Part shown: piece by piece, positions 22,456 to 30,042 of the stretch
Layout of the letters: every line of letters starts with the position of its first letter
Position numbering within the stretch: position 1 is the stretch's first letter
Assembly: GCF_010729665.1 (NCBI RefSeq)
Contig: NZ_AP022610.1
Coordinates: 1,736,001 to 1,800,000, forward strand
Source: Mycolicibacterium madagascariense
GTDB taxonomy: Bacteria > Actinomycetota > Actinomycetes > Mycobacteriales > Mycobacteriaceae
DNA: 64,000 nucleotides
Direction of reading: 5' to 3'
Program-made: the position numbers and the translations under genes
The notes under the pieces: generated by a model
Told to the model about the DNA's origin: nothing
What the model saw: the letters and a program-made list of their open reading frames with translations, nothing else
Databases searched by the model: none

Positions 22456-23177
22456 CGGTGAGCGCCGATCTCGACTTCTACTTCGATCCCGTCTGTCCCT
22501 TCGCCTGGATGACCAGCAAGTGGGTGCGAATGGTGGCCGAGCAGCGCGACTATACCGTCGACTGGCGGTTCATCTCGCTGCGAATACTCAACGCGCACAT
22601 CGACTATGACGCGCACTTCCCACCCGACTACGAGGCGGGGCACACCGCGGGACTCAAACTGCTCCGCGTCGCCGCGCGCGTCCGGGCCGACCACGGGCCC
22701 GAGGCGGTCGGACCGCTCTACCTCGCGCTGGGGCGTCGCATCTTCGACACCGCGTCCGACGGTCCCGCGACCGGCGCCCACCAGGGTTCGCGCGAATTCC
22801 TCGAGCCCATCCTGACCGACCTCGGTCTGCCCACCGAGCTCGCCGACGCCCTCGACGACGACGCCCTCGACGACGTGCTGCGCGCCGAGACCGACCACGC
22901 GCTGGGCCTGACCGGCAAGGACGTCGGCACCCCGATCCTCCACTTCCAGCCGCCCGACGGAGTGGCGTTCTTCGGGCCCGTCATCAGCCGACTGCCGAAA
23001 CCGGATGAGGCCGTGCACCTTTGGGACCACGTCGTCGGGTTGGCGAGCTTCCCCGGCTTCGCCGAGCTCAAGCGCAGCCTGCGGGAACGGCCGCAGCTCG
23101 CGAGTTTCGGCGTCGACCCCGCGGCCACGGGCGTCGAGGAGGACTGGCACGGCGGGAGCCGCCGGACCAAGAAGTAG
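22452..23177 (+). CDS. DsbA-family oxidoreductase related to mycothiol-dependent nitroreductase Rv2466c
   Basis: A 241-residue cytoplasmic DsbA-fold protein (no signal peptide) resembling M. tuberculosis Rv2466c in FYFDPVCPFAWMTSKW near the N-terminus, VGTPILHF and VAFFGPVISRLP. Rv2466c has a CPWC active site; here it is C15-P-F-A18, so only one cysteine remains and a monothiol mechanism, for example through mycothiol, is expected. GTG 22452 overlaps the peroxiredoxin stop. Together with the peroxiredoxin and the divergent TetR it probably forms an oxidant or electrophile response unit. Confidence 0.82.
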   Translation: MTVSADLDFYFDPVCPFAWMTSKWVRMVAEQRDYTVDWRFISLRILNAHIDYDAHFPPDYEAGHTAGLKLLRVAARVRADHGPEAVGPLYLALGRRIFDTASDGPATGAHQGSREFLEPILTDLGLPTELADALDDDALDDVLRAETDHALGLTGKDVGTPILHFQPPDGVAFFGPVISRLPKPDEAVHLWDHVVGLASFPGFAELKRSLRERPQLASFGVDPAATGVEEDWHGGSRRTKK

Positions 23178-23276
23178 CACGCCAACGCCTCTCGCCTCGC
23201 ACACGTCTGTCGACGTCGTCAACGAATGATGACGCTGTCGAGGCCATGGCTCTCGCGACAGGCTCTCCATCGGCGA

Positions 23277-23351
23277 GGCTCGACTCTGCGCACAGGGCGC
23301 CATTCGCCCCGTCCCTCCCGCACTCTTGCGCCATGGCCGCAGAGTCGAGCC
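23277..23351. repeat. Perfect 14-bp inverted repeat with 47-nt loop
   Basis: GGCTCGACTCTGCG (23277-23290) is exactly complementary to CGCAGAGTCGAGCC (23338-23351). The loop contains a smaller GGGCG/CGCCC hairpin. It lies in the 264-bp gap between the DsbA-like and DUF4267-like genes and looks like a dispersed intergenic palindrome or a transcription terminator. Confidence 0.5.
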
Positions 23352-23360
23352 GTTACCGCA

Positions 23361-23418
23361 GCTAGAAAATCTAGCGCCGCTATTGACGGCGGTCGGGTAC
23401 AAGGTTAGCGTTGCTAAC
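23361..23418. promoter_or_regulatory. Two palindromes and promoter upstream of the DUF4267-like gene
   Basis: GCTAGA-AAA-TCTAGC (23361-23375) and GTTAGC-GTT-GCTAAC (23404-23418) are both perfect. TTGACG (23383-23388) followed after 17 nt by TAGCGT (23406-23411) fits a -35/-10 pair, and the second palindrome covers the -10. This is a good layout for repression by a TetR-type protein, but no such gene is adjacent. Confidence 0.5.
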
Positions 23419-23441
23419 ACCAACGACCAAAGGACGCCGCC

Positions 23442-23822
23442 ATGACCACCATCACCACCGTCGGGTACGTGCTCGCCGGTCTGCTCGCCGCTGGCATCGT
23501 GTTCATCGGCGCACGATTTCTCGTCGCGCCCGGCGTCGCCGCCGCCGGTTACGGCGTAGTCCCCGACGTGGACGAGACCGCCGTGCGCGCCTACCTCAGC
23601 GTCAAGGGCGTGCGTGACATCGCCACCGGCCTGTTCGTCGGCATCCTGATGATCGCCGGCGCCACCCACCTCGTCGGGTGGGTGATGTTGGCCGCCACGA
23701 TCATTCCGCTCGCCGATGCCACCATCGTGCTGCGCAGCGGCGGGTCCAGGGCGATCGCCTGGGGTGTGCACGGGAGCACCGCGGCCGTCATGCTGATCAC
23801 CACGGCGCTGCTGCTGTTCTAG
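23442..23822 (+). CDS. Small integral membrane protein, DUF4267-like
   Basis: A 126-residue protein with four hydrophobic helices (about 7-30, 55-75, 78-95 and 105-125). The segment VRAYLSVKGVRDIATGLFVGILM matches the conserved core of DUF4267 proteins as I recall them. Function is unknown. ATG 23442 is preceded by AAAGGA. The promoter is overlaid by a palindromic operator, so expression is likely inducible. It appears monocistronic. Confidence 0.72.
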   Translation: MTTITTVGYVLAGLLAAGIVFIGARFLVAPGVAAAGYGVVPDVDETAVRAYLSVKGVRDIATGLFVGILMIAGATHLVGWVMLAATIIPLADATIVLRSGGSRAIAWGVHGSTAAVMLITTALLLF

Positions 23823-23943
23823 CCCTCCTCGCGCCGACCCGCGACGAACGACGCCTGAGCGCAGCGCCATTCGACCGATGCGGTCGGGGGTGCGGTCTTA
23901 GCGCGCGGGGTAGGCCAGAATGGGACGGGTCGAGAGGAGGCCC

Positions 23944-25065
23944 GTGTCGCGACAGTCAACGCGTAAAGCCTTGCCCGCGAGCCTGGCCCACCTGACCGAC
24001 GACGCCTTCCTCGGGGTGCTGTCCGCGGAGGGTGCCGTGTCACGCGCACACGTCGCGAAGGTCACCGGCATCTCCAAGCCCACCATTTCCGAAGCGGCAC
24101 AACGGCTTCTCGCCGCGGGGATCATCGTCGACCTCGGGCTGAGCGCGGGCCACCGCGGCCGTCCGACCCAGCTCTACGACATCAACCCCCACTATGGCCA
24201 CGCCCTCGGGGTGGCCCTCGAGCGGGGGCACGTGGCCGTGCGGGTGTTGAACTACCGGGGCCAGATCGTCTGCGACTACCAGCTCGACACGCCCGCCGAC
24301 GGCGATCTGTTCACCGCCCTGGCCGACGCCCGTGGACTCGTCGCGAAGTACTGCCGGCACCTGAGGACGCCGCGCCTGGCGACCGCGGTGTCGGTCGCGG
24401 CGCCCGTGGATCCCACGACCTCGACGATCGTGCAGGTGCCGGACGCTCCGTTCACGGGGACCGTCGCGTCCTTCGGCGCGGCGCTGGGCCTCGGCGAGGA
24501 CGAGTCCGTCCACGTCGACAACGACGTGAACTGGGCGACCCTCGCCGAGCACCGGCTGGGGTCCATGCGTGACGTCAGCGACTTCCTCTACGTGTACCTG
24601 GGCGCCGGGGTCGGCGCCGGACTCCTGCTCGGCGATCGCCTCCACCGCGGAACCCGCGGCGTGGCAGGCGAACTCGCGTTCACCGCACTCGAAGGTGGCC
24701 AGACCCTGATGCGCAGACTCGCGAGCTCGGTCATCGGCACCGACGACGGCCGGTCGATCGACACCGCCCGCGCGCTGCGCCTGTTCGCCGACGACGGACC
24801 CCGGACCGCCGAGCTCGATCACATCCTCGACGACCTGGCGCGGGTGATCGTCAACGTCACCACCACGATCGATCCGGGTCGGGTGGTCCTCGGCGGTCCG
24901 CTCGCCGCGTCGCCCTCGCTGGTCGACGCCCTTCGCGCACGCATCCGGCGCGACGCGCTGACCGACGTCACCGTCGGCACCAGCCCGCTCGGACGCGACG
25001 CCCCGATATCCGGCGCCGCGATCGGCGCACTCGAACTGGCCCGGGAGCGCCGTCGCCAGAGGTGA
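23944..25065 (+). CDS. ROK-family transcriptional regulator
   Basis: A 373-residue protein. An N-terminal winged helix (VSRAHVAKVTGISKPTISEAAQRLLAAGII, about residues 28-60) precedes an ROK sugar-kinase-like fold (VDNDVNWATLAEHRLG, LGAGVGAGLLLGDRLHRGTRGVAGE). The zinc-binding CxCGxxGC segment of typical ROK proteins is absent, so it is unlikely to be an active kinase. GTG 23944 is preferred over ATG 23920 because GAGAGGAGG lies directly upstream. The sugar ligand and target genes are unknown. Confidence 0.83.
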   Translation: MSRQSTRKALPASLAHLTDDAFLGVLSAEGAVSRAHVAKVTGISKPTISEAAQRLLAAGIIVDLGLSAGHRGRPTQLYDINPHYGHALGVALERGHVAVRVLNYRGQIVCDYQLDTPADGDLFTALADARGLVAKYCRHLRTPRLATAVSVAAPVDPTTSTIVQVPDAPFTGTVASFGAALGLGEDESVHVDNDVNWATLAEHRLGSMRDVSDFLYVYLGAGVGAGLLLGDRLHRGTRGVAGELAFTALEGGQTLMRRLASSVIGTDDGRSIDTARALRLFADDGPRTAELDHILDDLARVIVNVTTTIDPGRVVLGGPLAASPSLVDALRARIRRDALTDVTVGTSPLGRDAPISGAAIGALELARERRRQR

Positions 25066-25079
25066 CGCGGCGCCGGTCG

Positions 25080-25505
25080 CTAGCCCGGCTGGCTGTTGTT
25101 CTTCTGCGAGCCCCACCCGTGAACGCGGTCCACGGTGATGAGTGCGCTCACGCGCGCGCGGTCACGACGGGGGTACGGCTGATCGGTGTAGTGCTGCGAC
25201 AGCGCGTCGATGTCGGCGAGTCCCTCGTCGTCGTAGATCCGGGTGACGTGACCGATCACCGTGACGTGGGTGTACCAGTCGGAGGAATCGATGACCGTCA
25301 GCGAGACGCGCGGGTCCTTCTTGATGTGCTCCAACCGCTTGCGTCCCTCGTCCATGTTGACGAGGACCTCGTCACCGCGTAGCAGGTACCACGTGGCGGC
25401 CGACACCGGCTGCCCGTCGGACCGCACCGTGGCGATGACCGCGGGGTTGGGCTTGGCGAGCATGGCCTTGGCTTCTTCTGACAGCGACTGAGACATGTCC
25501 ATCAT
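25080..25505 (-). CDS. PPOX-class (F420-dependent type) split-barrel oxidoreductase
   Basis: A 141-residue protein of the pyridoxamine-5'-phosphate-oxidase-like barrel family (AVIATVRSDGQPVSAATWYLL, VLVNMDEGRKRLEHIKKDPRVSLTVID). Mycobacterial members such as Rv1155 bind F420, which is the likely cofactor here. Three in-frame start codons (25505, 25502, 25496) are close together; GGTGG spacing favours 25502. It is convergent with the ROK gene. Substrate unknown. Confidence 0.82.
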   Translation of the reverse strand: MMDMSQSLSEEAKAMLAKPNPAVIATVRSDGQPVSAATWYLLRGDEVLVNMDEGRKRLEHIKKDPRVSLTVIDSSDWYTHVTVIGHVTRIYDDEGLADIDALSQHYTDQPYPRRDRARVSALITVDRVHGWGSQKNNSQPG

Positions 25506-25542
25506 TGTCCACCGCCGACGTTGCGGCGCCCACGCGCCCGCC

Positions 25543-28404
25543 CTAGAACAGCGACAGTTGGCGGGTGTCCTCGTCGCCGAACGTCGCCGGCACCGGGCGG
25601 TTGCGCACCCGCACCGGCCACCAGAACCACCGGCCGAGCAGCGCCGCGATCGACGGTGTCATGAACGACCGCACGATCAGCGTGTCGAAGAGCAGGCCCA
25701 GCGCGATCGTGGTGCCGATCTGCCCCAGCACCAGGAGGTCGCTGAAGATGAACGACGCCATCGTGAAGGCGAACACCAGCCCGGCCGCGGTGACGACCGA
25801 TCCGCTGCCCGCCATCGACCGGATGATGCCGGTGTTGATCCCGGCGTGGATCTCCTCCTTGAACCGGGACACCAGCAGCAGGTTGTAGTCCGATCCCACG
25901 GCCAACAGCAGGATCACCGCCAGCGGCAGGATGACCCAGTACAGCTGGATGCCCGCAAGGTACTGCCACACCAGCAGCGACAGGCCGAACGACGCCCCCA
26001 GCGACAGCGCCACGGTCCCCACGATGACGAGCGCGGCCACCAGGCTGCGCGTCACGAACATCATGATGAGCATGATCAGGCTGAGCGAGGCCACGGCGGC
26101 GATGATGAGGTCGTAGTGCGCCATGTCCTGGATGTCCTGGTAGGTCGACGCCGTGCCGCCGATGTAGATCTTCGATCCCGCCAGTGGCGTGCCCTTGATG
26201 GCTTCCTGCGCCGCGTGCCGGATGGCGTCGATGTGCGAGATCCCCTCGGGCGTCGCGGGATCGACGTCGTGGGTGATGATCATCCTGGCGGCCTTGCCGT
26301 CGGGGGAGAGGAACAGCTTGAGGCCGCGTTGGAACTCGGGGTTGCTGAACGCCTCCGGCGGTAGGTAAAAGGAGTCGTCGGTCTTCGACGCGTCGAAGGC
26401 CTGGCCCAGCGCCGTCGAATTCTGCAGGGCCGCTTGAGTTCCGCTGTAGATGCCGTTGGTGGTGGCGTAGTTCGTCTTCGTCAGGTCGCGGTTGGTCTGC
26501 TGGTTCTGGATCTGCGGGGGGATCAGCGACAGCAGCTTGGGCTGCAGCGCGTCGAGCTTGGAGATGCTGCCCGAGACGTTGGCCAGCTGATCGGTCAGCG
26601 CGTCGATCCCGTCGAGGGCGTCGAAGATCGACCGCAGCGCCGCGCACACCGGGATGTCGAAACAGTGTGGCTCCCAATAGAAGTAGGCCCGCAGCGGCCG
26701 GAAGAAGTCGTCGAAGTTGGCGATCTTGTCGCGCAGGTCCTGAGCCGTCGCGACGGTCTGCTTGAACGCCTCGCTCTGCTCGTGGGTGACCTCGCTGGAC
26801 TGCTGCTGCAGGGCGTACTGCTGGCGCAGCACGGTGATCGTGTCGTCGATGACCCCGACCTGCTTGAGCAGATCGGCCGCGCGGGCCTGCTGGAACGGCA
26901 GGTTGTTGATCGACGACGCATTGCCCGAGCTGATCTGGAACGGTATCGAGGTGTGGTCCAGCGGGGTGCCCAGCGGCCGCGTGATCGACTGCACCTGGGC
27001 GATGCCGTCGGTGTGGAACACGGCCTTGGCGACGCGCTCGAGCAGGATCATGTCCGTCGGGTTGCGCAGGTCGTGATCGGTCTCGATCATCAGCAGTTCG
27101 GGGTTGAGCCGCGCCTTGGAGAAGTGGCGTTCGGCGGCGGCATATCCCACGTTCGACGGCGCCGAGGCGGGCATGTACTGCGCCACGTCGTAGCTCGTCT
27201 GATAGCCCGGCAGCGCGGTCAATCCGAGGAAGGCCAACGCCAGCGTCGCGATCAGGATCGGTCCCGGCCACCGGACGATCGCGGTGCCGATCCGACGCCA
27301 ACCCCGTTTGGCGGTCTTGCGCTTGGGCTCCAGCAGCCCGAACCGACCGCCGATCACCACGACCGCCGGCCCGAGCGTGAGCGACGCGGCGAGGGCGATC
27401 AGCACGCCGATCGCGGCCGGGATGCCGAGGCTCTGGAAGTAGGGCAGGCGGGTGAAGGACAGGCAGTACACCGCGCCGGCGATGGTCAGTCCGGAACCGA
27501 GCACGACGTGCGACGTGCCGCGGTACATGTCGTAGTAGGCGACCTCGCGGTGCAGGCTCTCGTTGCGCCGTTCGTGGTAGCGGCCGAGCAGGAAGATCAT
27601 GTAGTCCGTGCCGGCGGCGATGACCAGCAGCGTGAGGATGTTCGTCGAATAGGTCGACAGGCCGATGAGTCCCGAGTTGGCGAGGAACGCGACGATCCCA
27701 CGGGCCGCGGACATTTCGATGAGCACGGTGATCAGGGCCAGCAGCATCGTGACGATCGAGCGGTAGACGATCAGCAGCATCACCGCGATCACCCCGACCG
27801 TCAGCAGCGTGACCGTCACGGTGCTCTCGTTGCCCACCTCGAACTGGTCGGCGATCTGCGGGGCGGAACCCGCGACGTAGGCATGGATGCCCGGTGGTGC
27901 CGGTGTGTGGGCGATGATGTTGCGCAGCGCGTCGACCGATTCCAGCGACAGCGCCTCACCCTGGTTGCCCGACAGGAACACCTGCACGTAGGCGGCCTTG
28001 CCGTCGGGGCTCTGCGAGCCCGCGGCGGTCAGCGGGTCACCCCAGAAGTCCTGGACGTGCTGAACGTGCTTGGTATCGGCCTCGACCCGCTTGATCAGGC
28101 CGTCGTAGAAGCGGTGGGCCTCCGCGCCGAGGGGCTGGTCGCCCTCGATCACGATCATGGCCTCGCTGTCGGTGTCGAACTCGTGGAACACCTTGCCGAT
28201 GCGCTGAAAGGCTTGCAGCGACGGCGAATCCGGCGAACTCAGCGCGACGTTGTGCTCTTCGCCGACGGCCTCCAGCTGGGGCACCAGGGCGTTGGTGAGG
28301 GCGGCCGCGGCCACCCAGAAGATCACGATGGGGACGCACAGCCGACGAATCCACTTCGCGAACCGGTCGGTGACCGTTGCCCGTTCTGCCAGGTGATTGC
28401 TCAT
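25543..28404 (-). CDS. mmpL: MmpL-family RND transporter
   Basis: A 953-residue transporter with the MmpL layout: TM1, a large periplasmic domain, five TMs, a second periplasmic domain rich in helical coiled-coil-like sequence, then the remaining TMs. The proton-relay Asp-Tyr pairs are visible (GTDYMIFLLGRYHERR and GSDYNLLLVSRFKEE). It probably exports a lipid, siderophore or drug-like compound with the MmpS encoded just upstream. ATG 28404 overlaps the mmpS stop (ATGA). The cargo and the M. tuberculosis paralogue cannot be assigned here. Confidence 0.92.
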   Translation of the reverse strand: MSNHLAERATVTDRFAKWIRRLCVPIVIFWVAAAALTNALVPQLEAVGEEHNVALSSPDSPSLQAFQRIGKVFHEFDTDSEAMIVIEGDQPLGAEAHRFYDGLIKRVEADTKHVQHVQDFWGDPLTAAGSQSPDGKAAYVQVFLSGNQGEALSLESVDALRNIIAHTPAPPGIHAYVAGSAPQIADQFEVGNESTVTVTLLTVGVIAVMLLIVYRSIVTMLLALITVLIEMSAARGIVAFLANSGLIGLSTYSTNILTLLVIAAGTDYMIFLLGRYHERRNESLHREVAYYDMYRGTSHVVLGSGLTIAGAVYCLSFTRLPYFQSLGIPAAIGVLIALAASLTLGPAVVVIGGRFGLLEPKRKTAKRGWRRIGTAIVRWPGPILIATLALAFLGLTALPGYQTSYDVAQYMPASAPSNVGYAAAERHFSKARLNPELLMIETDHDLRNPTDMILLERVAKAVFHTDGIAQVQSITRPLGTPLDHTSIPFQISSGNASSINNLPFQQARAADLLKQVGVIDDTITVLRQQYALQQQSSEVTHEQSEAFKQTVATAQDLRDKIANFDDFFRPLRAYFYWEPHCFDIPVCAALRSIFDALDGIDALTDQLANVSGSISKLDALQPKLLSLIPPQIQNQQTNRDLTKTNYATTNGIYSGTQAALQNSTALGQAFDASKTDDSFYLPPEAFSNPEFQRGLKLFLSPDGKAARMIITHDVDPATPEGISHIDAIRHAAQEAIKGTPLAGSKIYIGGTASTYQDIQDMAHYDLIIAAVASLSLIMLIMMFVTRSLVAALVIVGTVALSLGASFGLSLLVWQYLAGIQLYWVILPLAVILLLAVGSDYNLLLVSRFKEEIHAGINTGIIRSMAGSGSVVTAAGLVFAFTMASFIFSDLLVLGQIGTTIALGLLFDTLIVRSFMTPSIAALLGRWFWWPVRVRNRPVPATFGDEDTRQLSLF

Positions 28405-28847
28405 CCGGACTTGTCCAGGCAAAAGGTGTACGCGTTCAAGGTGTTTGCCGTTCTCTCGTCCTTGACCGCGTCGTCGATCATGATCCGGCAGCCGATGGAG
28501 TTGGTGTCGCCCTGCGCGGCGACGTTGACGAAGACCGAGGGTTGGGTGGTGGTGGTGTCATACGCCCACGGCAGGGCGGCGGCGTCGACCCGCTGCGGCT
28601 GGGCGTTGACGTCGAGGTAGGTGATGGTGGCCGTCGTGCCGGGCGCGCCGAAGACCTCGAGCACCACGTGCTTGGGGTTGAACGGCACGATCTCGTTGGC
28701 GCCACCGCTGGGGGTGGACGTCACGTCCTTCGAGCCGAAGATGCCGTTGAGGCGATAGACCGAGAAGCCCGCCACCGCGATGACCAGCACGGCGACGACG
28801 ATCATCCACCGCCGGATCAGCAGGCCGCCGAGCGAGAGCCGCCGCAT
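28401..28847 (-). CDS. mmpS: MmpS-family accessory membrane protein
   Basis: A 148-residue protein: a short basic cytoplasmic N-terminus, one TM helix (about 12-32), then a periplasmic beta domain (KHVVLEVFGAPGTTATITYLD). ATG 28847 has AAGGGG about 7 nt upstream and gives the normal MmpS length; upstream in-frame starts would add an arginine-rich tail. It is the first gene of an mmpS-mmpL unit downstream of a candidate operator. Confidence 0.9.
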   Translation of the reverse strand: MRRLSLGGLLIRRWMIVVAVLVIAVAGFSVYRLNGIFGSKDVTSTPSGGANEIVPFNPKHVVLEVFGAPGTTATITYLDVNAQPQRVDAAALPWAYDTTTTQPSVFVNVAAQGDTNSIGCRIMIDDAVKDERTANTLNAYTFCLDKSG

Positions 28848-28905
28848 CCGTGAACCCCTTCGACGAAAGAATGACGCGCGCGGATTCAAGGCCGCCCCCC
28901 GCGTA

Positions 28906-28922
28906 TGTCAACCAAGTTGACA
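28906..28922. promoter_or_regulatory. Candidate TetR operator of mmpS-mmpL
   Basis: A perfect palindrome TGTCAAC-CAA-GTTGACA lies between the TetR stop (28960) and the mmpS start (28847). On the minus strand TTGACA within it could serve as -35, with a weak -10 about 17 nt further. It resembles the site at 35509-35524 upstream of the second MMPL gene. Confidence 0.6.
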
Positions 28923-28959
28923 GTACGGTACGGGACCGGACACCACAACCGCTACGCCA

Positions 28960-29547
28960 TCACGCGTGTCGGGTGAGGCTGGGGAGCAGGACGTCGTCCA
29001 CGAGATGTGCGACGGTCTGCGGACCGGGGGACCGGCCGGTGAGGACCGTGCGGTAGATCAGGTACCCGGGCAGCACGTCCCAGAGGTCCTCGGTGATCGC
29101 GTTCGCGGAGATCTCGCCGCGCTCGACGGCGCGGGCCAGCACGTGCGTCATGAATGCCTTGCGCTCGTCGAGGAACTGCTCGTGCATCATCGCATCAAGC
29201 TCGGCGATCCGCGAGGTCTCGACCAGGACGGCGCGAATGGTGCTCGCGTGGGTGTTCACGTGAGCGCAGATGGACTCACCCAGGCTGATGAGGTCACCGC
29301 GCAGCGTTCCGGTGTCGGGTTCGACCTTGTTCTCCCGGGTGCCCTCCACGAATGCGGCCAACACCAATTCGGCCTTCGTCGGCCATCGTCGGTAGAGGGT
29401 CGCCTTGCTGGCTCTCGCGGTCGTCGCCACCGCCTCCAGCGTGAGCCGGTCGTACCCGTGCTCCTGAAGCAACTGCAGCGTGACGGCGAGGAGTTCGCAT
29501 TCCCGGGCGGACCACGACGTCTCCGCGGCACGATCGGCACTCCGCAT
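28960..29547 (-). CDS. TetR-family regulator upstream of mmpS-mmpL
   Basis: A 195-residue protein with HTH LTLEAVATTARASKATLYRRWPTK (about 32-55) and a C-terminal domain of the type seen in many actinobacterial TetRs (VEGTRENKVEPDTGTLRGDL). ATG 29547 has GGAGG about 8 nt upstream. It lies on the same strand as mmpS and mmpL, 112 nt upstream of mmpS, with a palindrome in between, so it probably regulates export gene expression. Confidence 0.85.
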   Translation of the reverse strand: MRSADRAAETSWSARECELLAVTLQLLQEHGYDRLTLEAVATTARASKATLYRRWPTKAELVLAAFVEGTRENKVEPDTGTLRGDLISLGESICAHVNTHASTIRAVLVETSRIAELDAMMHEQFLDERKAFMTHVLARAVERGEISANAITEDLWDVLPGYLIYRTVLTGRSPGPQTVAHLVDDVLLPSLTRHA

Positions 29548-29642
29548 GACGGGGCCTCCATTCCGACGGTGGGCTCGTGACCGAATACCCGGCATTCTGC
29601 ACCACGATCCACGCTGCGTCCGCGAAGGCGTCCCGCGATGCG

Positions 29643-29987
29643 TCAGTCCTGGATCGTGACCGGGATCGGTTGATATCGACTCTGCGGGGGTGCCACCGGC
29701 CCGGCGGCGGGGGCCGACGGCGCCTCCGCCGGGTGCGATGCCGACTGCAGCACGGCCAGCAGGGTGGCGCCGTGCTCGGCGATGATCATGACCAGGGGGT
29801 GCTGCTCGCCCGCCGCGACGGCCGCCACGGCACACGCCGGACACCACGTCTGCTGGCATCGGCCCCGTGGCGCGTCGGCCCCCGGGATCAACGCGGCGCC
29901 GCTCTCGAGCAGCGGCCCGAGGATGGTCAGCAGCTTGCGCACGATCGCGCGCACCTGCGGACCGATGTCTGGCGGAGTGTCGACCAC
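29643..29987 (-). CDS. Conserved-looking small protein with CxxxxWCPxC motif
   Basis: A 114-residue protein starting at GTG 29987. A helical N-terminus (VRAIVRKLLTILGPLLESGAAL) is followed by RGRCQQTWCPACAVAAVAAG, whose three cysteines could bind metal, and a proline/alanine-rich tail. I recall similar actinobacterial proteins with a WCPxC motif but no known function. The start has only a weak ribosome site. It is not clearly in an operon. Confidence 0.6.
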   Translation of the reverse strand: MVDTPPDIGPQVRAIVRKLLTILGPLLESGAALIPGADAPRGRCQQTWCPACAVAAVAAGEQHPLVMIIAEHGATLLAVLQSASHPAEAPSAPAAGPVAPPQSRYQPIPVTIQD

Positions 29988-30042
29988 GTCGGGCTGCTCT
30001 CGATTCGGTTCTCGGAGTGGAACTTTGGACGCCGACCTGGGG

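Noticed and set aside
23178..23441. Small coding gene between the DsbA-like and DUF4267-like genes
   Set aside because: Open frames here are short and disrupted by the inverted repeat and promoter palindromes; none has a ribosome site and a sensible protein sequence.
25502..27301. Minus-strand 599-aa frame inside mmpL
   Set aside because: Same-strand out-of-frame shadow of the MmpL gene, with Arg/Ala/Gly-rich sequence and no membrane helices.
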